Of a DNA stretch of 64,000 nucleotides, positions 42,042 through 57,455 are shown piece after piece. This DNA comes from Vanilla planifolia. Its lineage: Eukaryota; Streptophyta; Magnoliopsida; Asparagales; Orchidaceae. The notes under the pieces were generated by a model. That model was not told the origin of the DNA, ran no database searches, and was given only the letters and a program-made list of their open reading frames with translations. The first letter of the stretch is position 1. The number at the start of each line of letters is the position of its first letter. Location: assembly GCA_023846275.1 (NCBI GenBank), contig CM043870.1:17096385-17160384 (forward strand). The letters are read 5' to 3'. The position numbers were made by a program, and so were the translations under genes.

Positions 42042-42822
42042 TTTTTCATAGAATTCTATTTTCTAATGAATGATAATTTATTTTCACATACTAATGTTAA
42101 AAAAGGTAAATTCTTATAAATGATATTTTATAATTATCATATTTTTAATCAAGTTTTAATAATAACTTTACGACATTATTGTTAACTTCATAAAATAAAA
42201 AATATGGCACATAATATGATGTAGTAAAATAATAACCTTAATTTAGTTCAATATTGAGCAAAATGGCTTATATGAATTAAAATAAATTAAGGTTAATTTA
42301 TGTTTATAATGGTATATATATGATATGCATAGAATTTTCTCAACATAAAAATATTATATTATGAAATATCAAAAGTATAAAATTATATTATTAATGTTAA
42401 ATATTATTTATATTTATATATAACATATATATCACATCACATAAATATAAAATATTATAATAAAATTATATAGATTATTTATTTATTTTTTTAAGTTTAG
42501 GCATAAAAAAGATAATATTAAATTAATAGTCATAATATTCTCTAAGTATTTTTAATATTCTAAAATAATAATAATCCTCAAAAAATTTTTATCTTTTATT
42601 ATTAAAAAATATTATATTTCATTTACTTTTTATACTTATTAAATTATAAGTTTAATTTTGAAAGTGTAATTCTTATTAAATTATTTTTCTATCTTTTTCC
42701 TTTTTATCATGATCGCTCACATATTCTCTTTCCTCTCGATCCTATTATCATCTTATTCTTTCTTTACTTTTTATCTTATTATATTATACTTGGCCTCTCT
42801 CTCTTCTGCCATTCTCTACTCT

Positions 42823-42853
<31 letters not shown>

Positions 42854-44140
42854 ATTTTGTTAATTCTTTCGATCGCTTCTATGTTCTCTCTTTTCATTTT
42901 CTTTTCATAATTAGTTTTTAATAATTAGTTTATGATGTTTTTATTAGTTTGATATAATAATAAACATGGTAAATCATATTGATAAAATAAAATAATGACA
43001 TTGTTTTTGTTTAATATTAAGTAAAATAACCTATAATAATCTCTAATTAATTTATTCTTATAATAATATGTATTTTATATTTATAGAATTTTCTAAATAT
43101 AAAATGTTATTTTACTAAAAATTACTAATCTAAAATTATATCCTTAATACGAAATATTATTTATATTTATTATCAAAGTTAAATCATACAAAGAAAATAT
43201 ATTAGGATAATCATTAAATTTATTGTTTAAATAACTTTTTTAATTTTAAGTATGAATAAAATGATATTAAATTTATATTTAAAATATTCTCTATCTATTT
43301 TTAATATTCTAAAATAATAATGAATCTCGAATATTTTTTATGTCTTATTATTATTAAAAATTATACATTTTTTATTTTTATATTTAATAAATATTATAAG
43401 GTTAAATAATAAGAATTTAATTTTTATTAAATAAATTTTCTTATTTTTTCCTCTTTATCATAATGTCTCAGATATTGTCTCTTTTCTCTCTCTCCTATTG
43501 TCATTCTTTTATCTCTCTCTTCATTCTTTATCACATTATATTCTTTTTGGCTTCTCTCTCTCCTTAATTCTTCACTATTTTCTCATTTTCTTTCTCTCTC
43601 TCTCTCTCTCTGTTTACTTATTTATTTATTCGCTGTATCTCATCTATGTTCTCTCTTTTCTTTTTCTTTTTGTTAAATCCTCTCTCATCTCTCTCTATTA
43701 TTATTTTTCTCTTTATTTTGCTATTATTAATTTGTGAATTTCTCCCTCTCAGAGAAAAGTTACCTACATCTCCATCATCTCTTTTTCAACACAAGAACTA
43801 ACAAATCTCTCATATTACATAGCTTAATATATAATATGTTTTATAAATATATATCTTTAGTAATATTGATTGAGTAATTAAATTTTATATTTATAAGAAA
43901 ATTAATATAATGAAATAAAGACTTATATGTTAATATCTAGAATATGAACAGTAGCATTATGTATAGTTTTTTTTATTAATTATATATAAAAAATATTAAT
44001 ACTATAAACTATTATGACGCATAAAATAATCATAAATATTTTTTTCAAAGTGCATATATTAGATAATTTAGAAAAGTTTAGATGTTGTTCGTAATCTTAA
44101 CGGGTAACAACACAAATATGTTTTTTTGTCTTATGCATGC

Positions 44141-44260
44141 ATGTGCGACCATACCAGCATTATGGCACTGGATCTCATTAGAACTCCAAAGTTAAGCATG
44201 CTTGGGCGAGAGTAGTATTGGGATGGGTGACCTCTTGAGAAGTCCTCGTGTTGCACATGT
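44141..44260 (+). rRNA. 5S rRNA: 5S ribosomal RNA, copy 20
   Basis: The gene is identical to copy 1. Its unit is 42130-44348 (CT13), with C at 42267, T to A at 43566 and A at 43921. The 43566 change marks a block of three adjacent units (20-22) and breaks the long spacer reading frame. Confidence 0.95.
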
Positions 44261-45041
44261 TTTTTCATAGAATTCTATTTTCTAATGAATGATAATTTAT
44301 TTTCACATACTAATGTTAAAAAAGGTAAATTCTTATAAATGATATTTTATAATTATCATATTTTTAATCAAGTTTTAATAATAACTTTACGACATTATTG
44401 TTAACTTCATAAAATAAAAAATATGGCACATAATATGATGTAGTAAAATAATAACCTTAATTTAGTTCAATATTGAGCAAAATGGGTTATATGAATTAAA
44501 ATAAATTAAGGTTAATTTATGTTTATAATGGTATATATATGATATGCATAGAATTTTCTAAACATAAAAATATTATATTATGAAATATCAAAAGTATAAA
44601 ATTATATTATTAATGTTAAATATTATTTATATTTATATATAACATATATATCACATCACATAAATATAAAATATTATAATAAAATTATATAGATTATTTA
44701 TTTATTTTTTTAAGTTTAGGCATAAAAAAGATAATATTAAATTAATAGTCATAATATTCTCTAAGTATTTTTAATATTCTAAAATAATAATAATCCTCAA
44801 AAAATTTTTATCTTTTATTATTAAAAAATATTATATTTCATTTACTTTTTATACTTATTAAATTATAAGTTTAATTTTGAAAGTGTAATTCTTATTAAAT
44901 TATTTTTCTATCTTTTTCCTTTTTATCATGATCGCTCACATATTCTCTTTCCTCTCGATCCTATTATCATCTTATTCTTTCTTTACTTTTTATCTTATTA
45001 TATTATACTTGGCCTCTCTCTCTTCTGCCATTCTCTACTCT

Positions 45042-45078
<37 letters not shown>

Positions 45079-46363
45079 TTTGTTAATTCTTTCGATCGCT
45101 TCTATGTTCTCTCTTTTCATTTTCTTTTCATAATTAGTTTTTAATAATTAGTTTATGATGTTTTTATTAGTTTGATATAATAATAAACATGGTAAATCAT
45201 ATTGATAAAATAAAATAATGACATTGTTTTTGTTTAATATTAAGTAAAATAACCTATAATAATCTCTAATTAATTTATTCTTATAATAATATGTATTTTA
45301 TATTTATAGAATTTTCTAAATATAAAATGTTATTTTACTAAAAATTACTAATCTAAAATTATATCCTTAATACGAAATATTATTTATATTTATTATCAAA
45401 GTTAAATCATACAAAGAAAATATATTAGGATAATCATTAAATTTATTGTTTAAATAACTTTTTTAATTTTAAGTATGAATAAAATGATATTAAATTTATA
45501 TTTAAAATATTCTCTATCTATTTTTAATATTCTAAAATAATAATGAATCTCGAATATTTTTTATGTCTTATTATTATTAAAAATTATACATTTTTTATTT
45601 TTATATTTAATAAATATTATAAGGTTAAATAATAAGAATTTAATTTTTATTAAATAAATTTTCTTATTTTTTCCTCTTTATCATAATGTCTCAGATATTG
45701 TCTCTTTTCTCTCTCTCCTATTGTCATTCTTTTATCTCTCTCTTCATTCTTTATCACATTATATTCTTTTTGGCTTCTCTCTCTCCTTAATTCTTCACTA
45801 TTTTCTCATTTTCTTTCTCTCTCTCTCTCTCTCTGTTTACTTATTTATTTATTCGCTGTATCTCATCTATGTTCTCTCTTTTCTTTTTCTTTTTGTTAAA
45901 TCCTCTCTCATCTCTCTCTATTATTATTTTTCTCTTTATTTTGCTATTATTAATTTGTGAATTTCTCCCTCTCAGAGAAAAGTTACCTACATCTCCATCA
46001 TCTCTTTTTCAACACAAGAACTAACAAATCTCTCATATTACATAGCTTAATATATAATATGTTTTATAAATATATATCTTTAGTAATATTGATTGAGTAA
46101 TTAAATTTTATATTTATAAGAAAATTAATATAATGAAATAAAGACTTATATGTTAATATCTAGAATATGAACAGTAGCATTATGTATAGTTTTTTTTATT
46201 AATTATATATAAAAAATATTAATACTATAAACTATTATGACGCATAAAATAATCATAAATATTTTTTTCAAAGTGCATATATTAGATAATTTAGAAAAGT
46301 TTAGATGTTGTTCGTAATCTTAACGGGTAACAACACAAATATGTTTTTTTGTCTTATGCATGC

Positions 46364-46483
46364 ATGTGCGACCATACCAGCATTATGGCACTGGATCTCA
46401 TTAGAACTCCAAAGTTAAGCATGCTTGGGCGAGAGTAGTATTGGGATGGGTGACCTCTTGAGAAGTCCTCGTGTTGCACATGT
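46364..46483 (+). rRNA. 5S rRNA: 5S ribosomal RNA, copy 21
   Basis: The gene is identical to copy 1. Its unit is 44349-46571 (2223 bp, CT15), with ancestral G at position 138, a private C to A at 44560, A at 45789 and A at 46144. Confidence 0.95.
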
Positions 46484-48580
46484 TTTTTCATAGAATTCTA
46501 TTTTCTAATGAATGATAATTTATTTTCACATACTAATGTTAAAAAAGGTAAATTCTTATAAATGATATTTTATAATTATCATATTTTTAATCAAGTTTTA
46601 ATAATAACTTTACGACATTATTGTTAACTTCATAAAATAAAAAATATGGCACATAATATGATGTAGTAAAATAATAACCTTAATTTAGTTCAATATTGAG
46701 CAAAATGGGTTATATGAATTAAAATAAATTAAGGTTAATTTATGTTTATAATGGTATATATATGATATGCATAGAATTTTCTCAACATAAAAATATTATA
46801 TTATGAAATATCAAAAGTATAAAATTATATTATTAATGTTAAATATTATTTATATTTATATATAACATATATATCACATCACATAAATATAAAATATTAT
46901 AATAAAATTATATAGATTATTTATTTATTTTTTTAAGTTTAGGCATAAAAAAGATAATATTAAATTAATAGTCATAATATTCTCTAAGTATTTTTAATAT
47001 TCTAAAATAATAATAATCCTCAAAAAATTTTTATCTTTTATTATTAAAAAATATTATATTTCATTTACTTTTTATACTTATTAAATTATAAGTTTAATTT
47101 TGAAAGTGTAATTCTTATTAAATTATTTTTCTATCTTTTTCCTTTTTATCATGATCGCTCACATATTCTCTTTCCTCTCGATCCTATTATCATCTTATTC
47201 TTTCTTTACTTTTTATCTTATTATATTATACTTGGCCTCTCTCTCTTCTGCCATTCTCTACTCTGTCATCTCTCTCTCTCTCTCTCTCTCTCTATTTTGT
47301 TAATTCTTTCGATCGCTTCTATGTTCTCTCTTTTCATTTTCTTTTCATAATTAGTTTTTAATAATTAGTTTATGATGTTTTTATTAGTTTGATATAATAA
47401 TAAACATGGTAAATCATATTGATAAAATAAAATAATGACATTGTTTTTGTTTAATATTAAGTAAAATAACCTATAATAATCTCTAATTAATTTATTCTTA
47501 TAATAATATGTATTTTATATTTATAGAATTTTCTAAATATAAAATGTTATTTTACTAAAAATTACTAATCTAAAATTATATCCTTAATACGAAATATTAT
47601 TTATATTTATTATCAAAGTTAAATCATACAAAGAAAATATATTAGGATAATCATTAAATTTATTGTTTAAATAACTTTTTTAATTTTAAGTATGAATAAA
47701 ATGATATTAAATTTATATTTAAAATATTCTCTATCTATTTTTAATATTCTAAAATAATAATGAATCTCGAATATTTTTTATGTCTTATTATTATTAAAAA
47801 TTATACATTTTTTATTTTTATATTTAATAAATATTATAAGGTTAAATAATAAGAATTTAATTTTTATTAAATAAATTTTCTTATTTTTTCCTCTTTATCA
47901 TAATGTCTCAGATATTGTCTCTTTTCTCTCTCTCCTATTGTCATTCTTTTATCTCTCTCTTCATTCTTTATCACATTATATTCTTTTTGGCTTCTCTCTC
48001 TCCTTAATTCTTCACTATTTTCTCATTTTCTTTCTCTCTCTCTCTCTCTCTGTTTACTTATTTATTTATTCGCTGTATCTCATCTATGTTCTCTCTTTTC
48101 TTTTTCTTTTTGTTAAATCCTCTCTCATCTCTCTCTATTATTATTTTTCTCTTTATTTTGCTATTATTAATTTGTGAATTTCTCCCTCTCAGAGAAAAGT
48201 TACCTACATCTCCATCATCTCTTTTTCAACACAAGAACTAACAAATCTCTCATATTACATAGCTTAATATATAATATGTTTTATAAATATATATCTTTAG
48301 TAATATTGATTGAGTAATTAAATTTTATATTTATAAGAAAATTAATATAATGAAATAAAGACTTATATGTTAATATCTAGAATATGAACAGTAGCATTAT
48401 GTATAGTTTTTTTTATTAATTATATATAAAAAATATTAATACTATAAACTATTATGACGCATAAAATAATCATAAATATTTTTTTCAAAGTGCATATATT
48501 AGATAATTTAGAAAAGTTTAGATGTTGTTCGTAATCTTAACGGGTAACAACACAAATATGTTTTTTTGTCTTATGCATGC

Positions 48581-48700
48581 ATGTGCGACCATACCAGCAT
48601 TATGGCACTGGATCTCATTAGAACTCCAAAGTTAAGCATGCTTGGGCGAGAGTAGTATTGGGATGGGTGACCTCTTGAGAAGTCCTCGTGTTGCACATGT
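48581..48700 (+). rRNA. 5S rRNA: 5S ribosomal RNA, copy 22
   Basis: The gene is identical to copy 1. Its unit is 46572-48788 (2217 bp, CT12), with A at 48006 and A at 48361. It matches unit 21 at shared markers but has three fewer CT units. Confidence 0.95.
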
Positions 48701-49481
48701 TTTTTCATAGAATTCTATTTTCTAATGAATGATAATTTATTTTCACATACTAATGTTAAAAAAGGTAAATTCTTATAAATGATATTTTATAATTATCATA
48801 TTTTTAATCAAGTTTTAATAATAACTTTACGACATTATTGTTAACTTCATAAAATAAAAAATATGGCACATAATATGATGTAGTAAAATAATAACCTTAA
48901 TTTAGTTCAATATTGAGCAAAATGGCTTATATGAATTAAAATAAATTAAGGTTAATTTATGTTTATAATGGTATATATATGATATGCATAGAATTTTCTC
49001 AACATAAAAATATTATATTATGAAATATCAAAAGTATAAAATTATATTATTAATGTTAAATATTATTTATATTTATATATAACATATATATCACATCACA
49101 TAAATATAAAATATTATAATAAAATTATATAGATTATTTATTTATTTTTTTAAGTTTAGGCATAAAAAAGATAATATTAAATTAATAGTCATAATATTCT
49201 CTAAGTATTTTTAATATTCTAAAATAATAATAATCCTCAAAAAATTTTTATCTTTTATTATTAAAAAATATTATATTTCATTTACTTTTTATACTTATTA
49301 AATTATAAGTTTAATTTTGAAAGTGTAATTCTTATTAAATTATTTTTCTATCTTTTTCCTTTTTATCATGATCGCTCACATATTCTCTTTCCTCTCGATC
49401 CTATTATCATCTTATTCTTTCTTTACTTTTTATCTTATTATATTATACTTGGCCTCTCTCTCTTCTGCCATTCTCTACTCT

Positions 49482-49516
<35 letters not shown>

Positions 49517-50801
49517 TTTGTTAATTCTTTCGATCGCTTCTATGTTCTCTCTTTTCATTTTCTTTTCATAATTAGTTTTTAATAATTAGTTTATGATGTT
49601 TTTATTAGTTTGATATAATAATAAACATGGTAAATCATATTGATAAAATAAAATAATGACATTGTTTTTGTTTAATATTAAGTAAAATAACCTATAATAA
49701 TCTCTAATTAATTTATTCTTATAATAATATGTATTTTATATTTATAGAATTTTCTAAATATAAAATGTTATTTTACTAAAAATTACTAATCTAAAATTAT
49801 ATCCTTAATACGAAATATTATTTATATTTATTATCAAAGTTAAATCATACAAAGAAAATATATTAGGATAATCATTAAATTTATTGTTTAAATAACTTTT
49901 TTAATTTTAAGTATGAATAAAATGATATTAAATTTATATTTAAAATATTCTCTATCTATTTTTAATATTCTAAAATAATAATGAATCTCGAATATTTTTT
50001 ATGTCTTATTATTATTAAAAATTATACATTTTTTATTTTTATATTTAATAAATATTATAAGGTTAAATAATAAGAATTTAATTTTTATTAAATAAATTTT
50101 CTTATTTTTTCCTCTTTATCATAATGTCTCAGATATTGTCTCTTTTCTCTCTCTCCTATTGTCATTCTTTTATCTCTCTCTTCATTCTTTATCACATTAT
50201 ATTCTTTTTGGCTTCTCTCTCTCCTTTATTCTTCACTATTTTCTCATTTTCTTTCTCTCTCTCTCTCTCTCTGTTTACTTATTTATTTATTCGCTGTATC
50301 TCATCTATGTTCTCTCTTTTCTTTTTCTTTTTGTTAAATCCTCTCTCATCTCTCTCTATTATTATTTTTCTCTTTATTTTGCTATTATTAATTTGTGAAT
50401 TTCTCCCTCTCAGAGAAAAGTTACCTACATCTCCATCATCTCTTTTTCAACACAAGAACTAACAAATCTCTCATATTACATAGCTTAATATATAATATGT
50501 TTTATAAATATATATCTTTAGTAATATTGATTGAGTAATTAAATTTTATATTTATAAGAAAATTAATATAATGAAATAAAGTCTTATATGTTAATATCTA
50601 GAATATGAACAGTAGCATTATGTATAGTTTTTTTTATTAATTATATATAAAAAATATTAATACTATAAACTATTATGACGCATAAAATAATCATAAATAT
50701 TTTTTTCAAAGTGCATATATTAGATAATTTAGAAAAGTTTAGATGTTGTTCGTAATCTTAACGGGTAACAACACAAATATGTTTTTTTGTCTTATGCATG
50801 C

Positions 50802-50921
50802 ATGTGCGACCATACCAGCATTATGGCACTGGATCTCATTAGAACTCCAAAGTTAAGCATGCTTGGGCGAGAGTAGTATTGGGATGGGTGACCTCTTGAG
50901 AAGTCCTCGTGTTGCACATGT
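50802..50921 (+). rRNA. 5S rRNA: 5S ribosomal RNA, copy 23
   Basis: The gene is identical to copy 1. Its unit is 48789-51009 (2221 bp, CT14), with C at 48926 and ancestral bases elsewhere. Confidence 0.95.
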
Positions 50922-51702
50922 TTTTTCATAGAATTCTATTTTCTAATGAATGATAATTTATTTTCACATACTAATGTTAAAAAAGGTAAATTCTTATAAA
51001 TGATATTTTATAATTATCATATTTTTAATCAAGTTTTAATAATAACTTTACGACATTATTGTTAACTTCATAAAATAAAAAATATGGCACATAATATGAT
51101 GTAGTAAAATAATAACCTTAATTTAGTTCAATATTGAGCAAAATGGCTTATATGAATTAAAATAAATTAAGGTTAATTTATGTTTATAATGGTATATATA
51201 TGATATGCATAGAATTTTCTCAACATAAAAATATTATATTATGAAATATCAAAAGTATAAAATTATATTATTAATGTTAAATATTATTTATATTTATATA
51301 TAACATATATATCACATCACATAAATATAAAATATTATAATAAAATTATATAGATTATTTATTTATTTTTTTAAGTTTAGGCATAAAAAAGATAATATTA
51401 AATTAATAGTCATAATATTCTCTAAGTATTTTTAATATTCTAAAATAATAATAATCCTCAAAAAATTTTTATCTTTTATTATTAAAAAATATTATATTTC
51501 ATTTACTTTTTATACTTATTAAATTATAAGTTTAATTTTGAAAGTGTAATTCTTATTAAATTATTTTTCTATCTTTTTCCTTTTTATCATGATCGCTCAC
51601 ATATTCTCTTTCCTCTCGATCCTATTATCATCTTATTCTTTCTTTACTTTTTATCTTATTATATTATACTTGGCCTCTCTCTCTTCTGCCATTCTCTACT
51701 CT

Positions 51703-51739
<37 letters not shown>

Positions 51740-53024
51740 TTTGTTAATTCTTTCGATCGCTTCTATGTTCTCTCTTTTCATTTTCTTTTCATAATTAGTT
51801 TTTAATAATTAGTTTATGATGTTTTTATTAGTTTGATATAATAATAAACATGGTAAATCATATTGATAAAATAAAATAATGACATTGTTTTTGTTTAATA
51901 TTAAGTAAAATAACCTATAATAATCTCTAATTAATTTATTCTTATAATAATATGTATTTTATATTTATAGAATTTTCTAAATATAAAATGTTATTTTACT
52001 AAAAATTACTAATCTAAAATTATATCCTTAATACGAAATATTATTTATATTTATTATCAAAGTTAAATCATACAAAGAAAATATATTAGGATAATCATTA
52101 AATTTATTGTTTAAATAACTTTTTTAATTTTAAGTATGAATAAAATGATATTAAATTTATATTTAAAATATTCTCTATCTATTTTTAATATTCTAAAATA
52201 ATAATGAATCTCGAATATTTTTTATGTCTTATTATTATTAAAAATTATACATTTTTTATTTTTATATTTAATAAATATTATAAGGTTAAATAATAAGAAT
52301 TTAATTTTTATTAAATAAATTTTCTTATTTTTTCCTCTTTATCATAATGTCTCAGATATTGTCTCTTTTCTCTCTCTCCTATTGTCATTCTTTTATCTCT
52401 CTCTTCATTCTTTATCACATTATATTCTTTTTGGCTTCTCTCTCTCCTTTATTCTTCACTATTTTCTCATTTTCTTTCTCTCTCTCTCTCTCTCTGTTTA
52501 CTTATTTATTTATTCGCTGTATCTCATCTATGTTCTCTCTTTTCTTTTTCTTTTTGTTAAATCCTCTCTCATCTCTCTCTATTATTATTTTTCTCTTTAT
52601 TTTGCTATTATTAATTTGTGAATTTCTCCCTCTCAGAGAAAAGTTACCTACATCTCCATCATCTCTTTTTCAACACAAGAACTAACAAATCTCTCATATT
52701 ACATAGCTTAATATATAATATGTTTTATAAATATATATCTTTAGTAATATTGATTGAGTAATTAAATTTTATATTTATAAGAAAATTAATATAATGAAAT
52801 AAAGTCTTATATGTTAATATCTAGAATATGAACAGTAGCATTATGTATAGTTTTTTTTATTAATTATATATAAAAAATATTAATACTATAAACTATTATG
52901 ACGCATAAAATAATCATAAATATTTTTTTCAAAGTGCATATATTAGATAATTTAGAAAAGTTTAGATGTTGTTCGTAATCTTAACGGGTAACAACACAAA
53001 TATGTTTTTTTGTCTTATGCATGC

Positions 53025-53144
53025 ATGTGCGACCATACCAGCATTATGGCACTGGATCTCATTAGAACTCCAAAGTTAAGCATGCTTGGGCGAGAGTAGT
53101 ATTGGGATGGGTGACCTCTTGAGAAGTCCTCGTGTTGCATATGT
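53025..53144 (+). rRNA. 5S rRNA: 5S ribosomal RNA, copy 24, C116T variant
   Basis: The gene has one change, C to T at 53140 (gene position 116), turning the G3:C116 pair of helix I into a G.U wobble. The fold and internal promoter are unaffected, so it is probably still usable. Its unit is 51010-53232 (2223 bp, CT15), with C at 51147. Confidence 0.94.
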
Positions 53145-53232
53145 TTTTTCATAGAATTCTATTTTCTAATGAATGATAATTTATTTTCACATACTAATGT
53201 TAAAAAAGGTAAATTCTTATAAATGATATTTT

Positions 53233-55446
53233 ATAATTATCATATTTTTAATCAAGTTTTAATAATAACTTTACGACATTATTGTTAACTTCATAAAACA
53301 AAAAATATGGCACATAATATGTAGTAAAATAATAACCTTAATTTAGTTCAATATTGAGCAAAATGGCTTATATGAATTAAAATAAATTAAGGTTAATTTA
53401 TGTTTATAATGGTATATATATGATATGCATAGAATTTTCTCAACATAAAAATATTATATTATGAAATATCAAAAGTATAAAATTATATTATTAATGTTAA
53501 ATATTATTTATATTTATATATAACATATATATCACATCACATAAATATAAAATATTATAATAAAATTATATAGATTATTTATTTATTTTTTTAAGTTTAG
53601 GCATAAAAAAGATAATATTAAATTAATAGTCATAATATTCTCTAAGTATTTTTAATATTCTAAAATAATAATAATCCTCAAAAAATTTTTATCTTTTATT
53701 ATTAAAAAATATTATATTTCATTTACTTTTTATACTTATTAAATTATAAGTTTAATTTTGAAAGTGTAATTCTTATTAAATTATTTTTCTATCTTTTTTC
53801 TTTTTATCATGATCGCTCACATATTCTCTTTCCTCTCGATCCTATTATCATCTTATTCTTTCTTTACTTTTTATCTTATTATATTATACTTGGCCTCTCT
53901 CTCTTCTGCCATTCTCTACTCTGTCATCTCTCTCTCTCTCTCTCTCTCTCTATTTTGTTAATTCTTTCGATCGCTTCTATGTTCTCTCTTTTCATTTTCT
54001 TTTCATAATTAGTTTTTAATAATTAGTTTATGATGTTTTTATTAGTTTGATATAATAATAAACATGGTAAATCATATTGATAAAATAAAATAATGACATT
54101 GTTTTTGTTTAATATTAAGTAAAATAACCTATAATAATCTCTAATTAATTTATTCTTATAATAATATGTATTTTATATTTATAGAATTTTCTAAATATAA
54201 AATGTTATTTTACTAAAAATTACTAATCTAAAATTATATCCTTAATACGAAATATTATTTATATTTATTATCAAAGTTAAATCATACAAAGAAAATATAT
54301 TAGGATAATCATTAAATTTATTATTTAAATAACTTTTTTAATTTTAAGTATGAATAAAATGATATTAAATTTATATTTAAAATATTCTCTATCTATTTTT
54401 AATATTCTAAAATAATAATGAATCTCGAATATTTTTTATGTCTTATTATTATTAAAAGTTATACATTTTTAATTTTTATATTTAATAAATATTATAAGGT
54501 TAAATAATAAGAATTTAATTTTTATTAAATAAATTTTCTTATTTTTTCCTCTTTATCATAATGTCTCAGATATTGTCTCTTTTTTCTCTCTCCTATTGTC
54601 ATTCTTTTATCTCTCTCTTCATTCTTTATCACATTATATTCTTTTTGGCTTCTCTCTCTCCTTTATTCTTCACTATTTTCTCATTTTCTTTCTCTCTCTC
54701 TCTCTCTCTGTTTACTTATTTATTTATTCGCTGTATCTCATCTATGTTCTCTCTTTTCTTTTTCTTTTTGTTAAATCCTCTCTCATCTCTCTCTATTATT
54801 ATTTTTCTCTTTATTTTGCTATTATTAATTTGTGAATTTCTCCCTCTCAGAGAAAAGTTACCTACATCTCCATCATCTCTTTTTCAACACAAGAACTAAC
54901 AAATCTCTCATATTACATAGCTTAATATATAATATGTTTTATAAATATATATCTTTAGTAATATTGATTGAGTAATTAAATTTTATATTTATAAGAAAAT
55001 TAATATAATGAAATAAAGTCTTATATGTTAATATCTAGAATATGAACAGTAGCATTATGTATAGTTTTTTTTATTAATTATATATAAAAAATATTAATAC
55101 TATAAACTATTATGACGCATAAAATAATCATAAATATTTTTTTCAAAGTGCATATATTAGATAATTTAGAAAAGTTTAGATGTTGTTCGTAATCTTAACG
55201 GGTAACAACACAAATATGTTTTTTTGTCTTATGCATGCATGTGCGACCATACCAGCATTATGGCACTGGATCTCATTAGAACTCCAAAGTTAAGCATGCT
55301 TGGGCGAGAGTAGTATTGGGATGGGTGACCTCTTGAGAAGTCCTCGTGTTGCACATGTTTTTTCATAGAATTCTATTTTCTAATGAATGATAATTTATTT
55401 TCACATACTAATGTTAAAAAAGGTAAATTCTTATAAATGATATTTT
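53233..55446. repeat. Unit 25, shortest unit, with 3-bp deletion
   Basis: This unit is 2214 bp. Three bases are missing at the junction 53320/53321 (CACATAATATGTAGTA instead of CACATAATATGATGTAGTA). This is the only indel outside the CT tract that I found in the window. It also has a private T to C at 53299 and C to T at 54584. Confidence 0.9.
55239..55358 (+). rRNA. 5S rRNA: 5S ribosomal RNA, copy 25
   Basis: The gene is identical to copy 1. Its unit opens the diverged right-hand subfamily: C at 53367, T at 53799, A at 54323, G at 54458 and A at 54471. Confidence 0.95.
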
Positions 55447-57455
55447 ATAATTATCATATTTTTAATCAAGTTTTAATAATAACTTTACGACATTATTGTT
55501 AACTTCATAAAATAAAAAATATGGCACATAATATGATGTAGTAAAATAATAACCTTAATTTAGTTCAATATTGAGCAAAATGGCTTATATGAATTAAAAT
55601 AAATTAAGGTTAATTTATGTTTATAATGGTATATATATGATATGCATAGAATTTTCTCAACATAAAAATATTATATTATAAAATATCAAAAGTATAAAAT
55701 TATATTATTAATGTTAAATATTATTTATATTTATATATAACATATATATCACATCACATAAATATAAAATATTATAATAAAATTATATAGATTATTTATT
55801 TATTTTTTTAAGTTTAGGCATAAAAAAGATAATATTAAATTAATAGTCATAATATTCTCTAAGTATTTTTAATATTCTAAAATAATAATAATCCTCAAAA
55901 AAATTTTATCTTTTATTATTAAAAAATATTATATTTCATTTACTTTTTATACTTATTAAATTATAAGTTTAATTTTGAAAGTGTAATTCTTATTAAATTA
56001 TTTTTCTATCTTTTTTCTTTTTATCATGATCGCTCACATATTCTCTTTCCTCTCGATCCTATTATCATCTTATTCTTTCTTTACTTTTTATCTTATTATA
56101 TTATACTTGGCCTCTCTCTCTTCTGCCATTCTCTACTCTGTCATCTCTCTCTCTCTCTCTCTCTCTCTATTTTGTTAATTCTTTCGATCGCTTCTATGTT
56201 CTCTCTTTTCATTTTCTTTTCATAATTAGTTTTTAATAATTAGTTTATGATGTTTTTATTAGTTTGATATAATAATAAACATGGTAAATCATATTGATAA
56301 AATAAAATAATGACATTGTTTTTGTTTAATATTAAGTAAAATAACCTATAATAATCTCTAATTAATTTATTCTTATAATAATATGTATTTTATATTTATA
56401 GAATTTTCTAAATATAAAATGTTATTTTACTAAAAATTACTAATCTAAAATTATATCCTTAATACAAAATATTATTTATATTTATTATCAAAGTTAAATC
56501 ATACAAAGAAAATATATTAGGATAATCATTAAATTTATTATTTAAATAACTTTTTTAATTTTAAGTATGAATAAAATGATATTAAATTTATATTTAAAAT
56601 ATTCTCTATCTATTTTTAATATTCTAAAATAATAATGAATCTCGAATATTTTTTATGTCTTATTATTATTAAAAATTATACATTTTTTATTTTTATATTT
56701 AATAAATATTATAAGGTTAAATAATAAGAATTTAATTTTTATTAAATAAATTTTCTTATTTTTTCCTCTTTATCATAATGTCTCAGATATTGTCTCTTTT
56801 CTCTCCCTCCTATTGTCATTCTTTTATCTCTCTCTTCATTCTTTATCACATTATATTCTTTTTGGCTTCTCTCTCTCCTTTATTCTTCACTATTTTCTCA
56901 TTTTCTTTCTCTCTCTCTCTCTCTCTGTTTACTTATTTATTTATTCGCTGTATCTCATCTATGTTCTCTCTTTTCTTTTTCTTTTTGTTAAATCCTCTCT
57001 CATCTCTCTCTATTATTATTTTTCTCTTTATTTTGCTATTATTAATTTGTGAATTTCTCCCTCTCAGAGAAAAGTTACCTACATCTCCATCATCTCTTTT
57101 TCAACACAAGAACTAACAAATCTCTCATATTACATAGCTTAATATATAATATGTTTTATAAATATATATCTTTAGTAATATTGATTGAGTAATTAAATTT
57201 TATATTTATAAGAAAATTAATATAATGAAATAAAGTCTTATATGTTAATATCTAGAATATGAACAGTAGCATTATGTATAGTTTTTTTTATTAATTATAT
57301 ATAAAAAATATTAATACTATAAACTATTATGACGCATAAAATAATCATAAATATTTTTTTCAAAGTGCATATATTAGATAATTTAGAAAAGTTTAGATGT
57401 TGTTCGTAATCTTAACGGGTAACAACACAAATATGTTTTTTTGTCTTATGCATGC

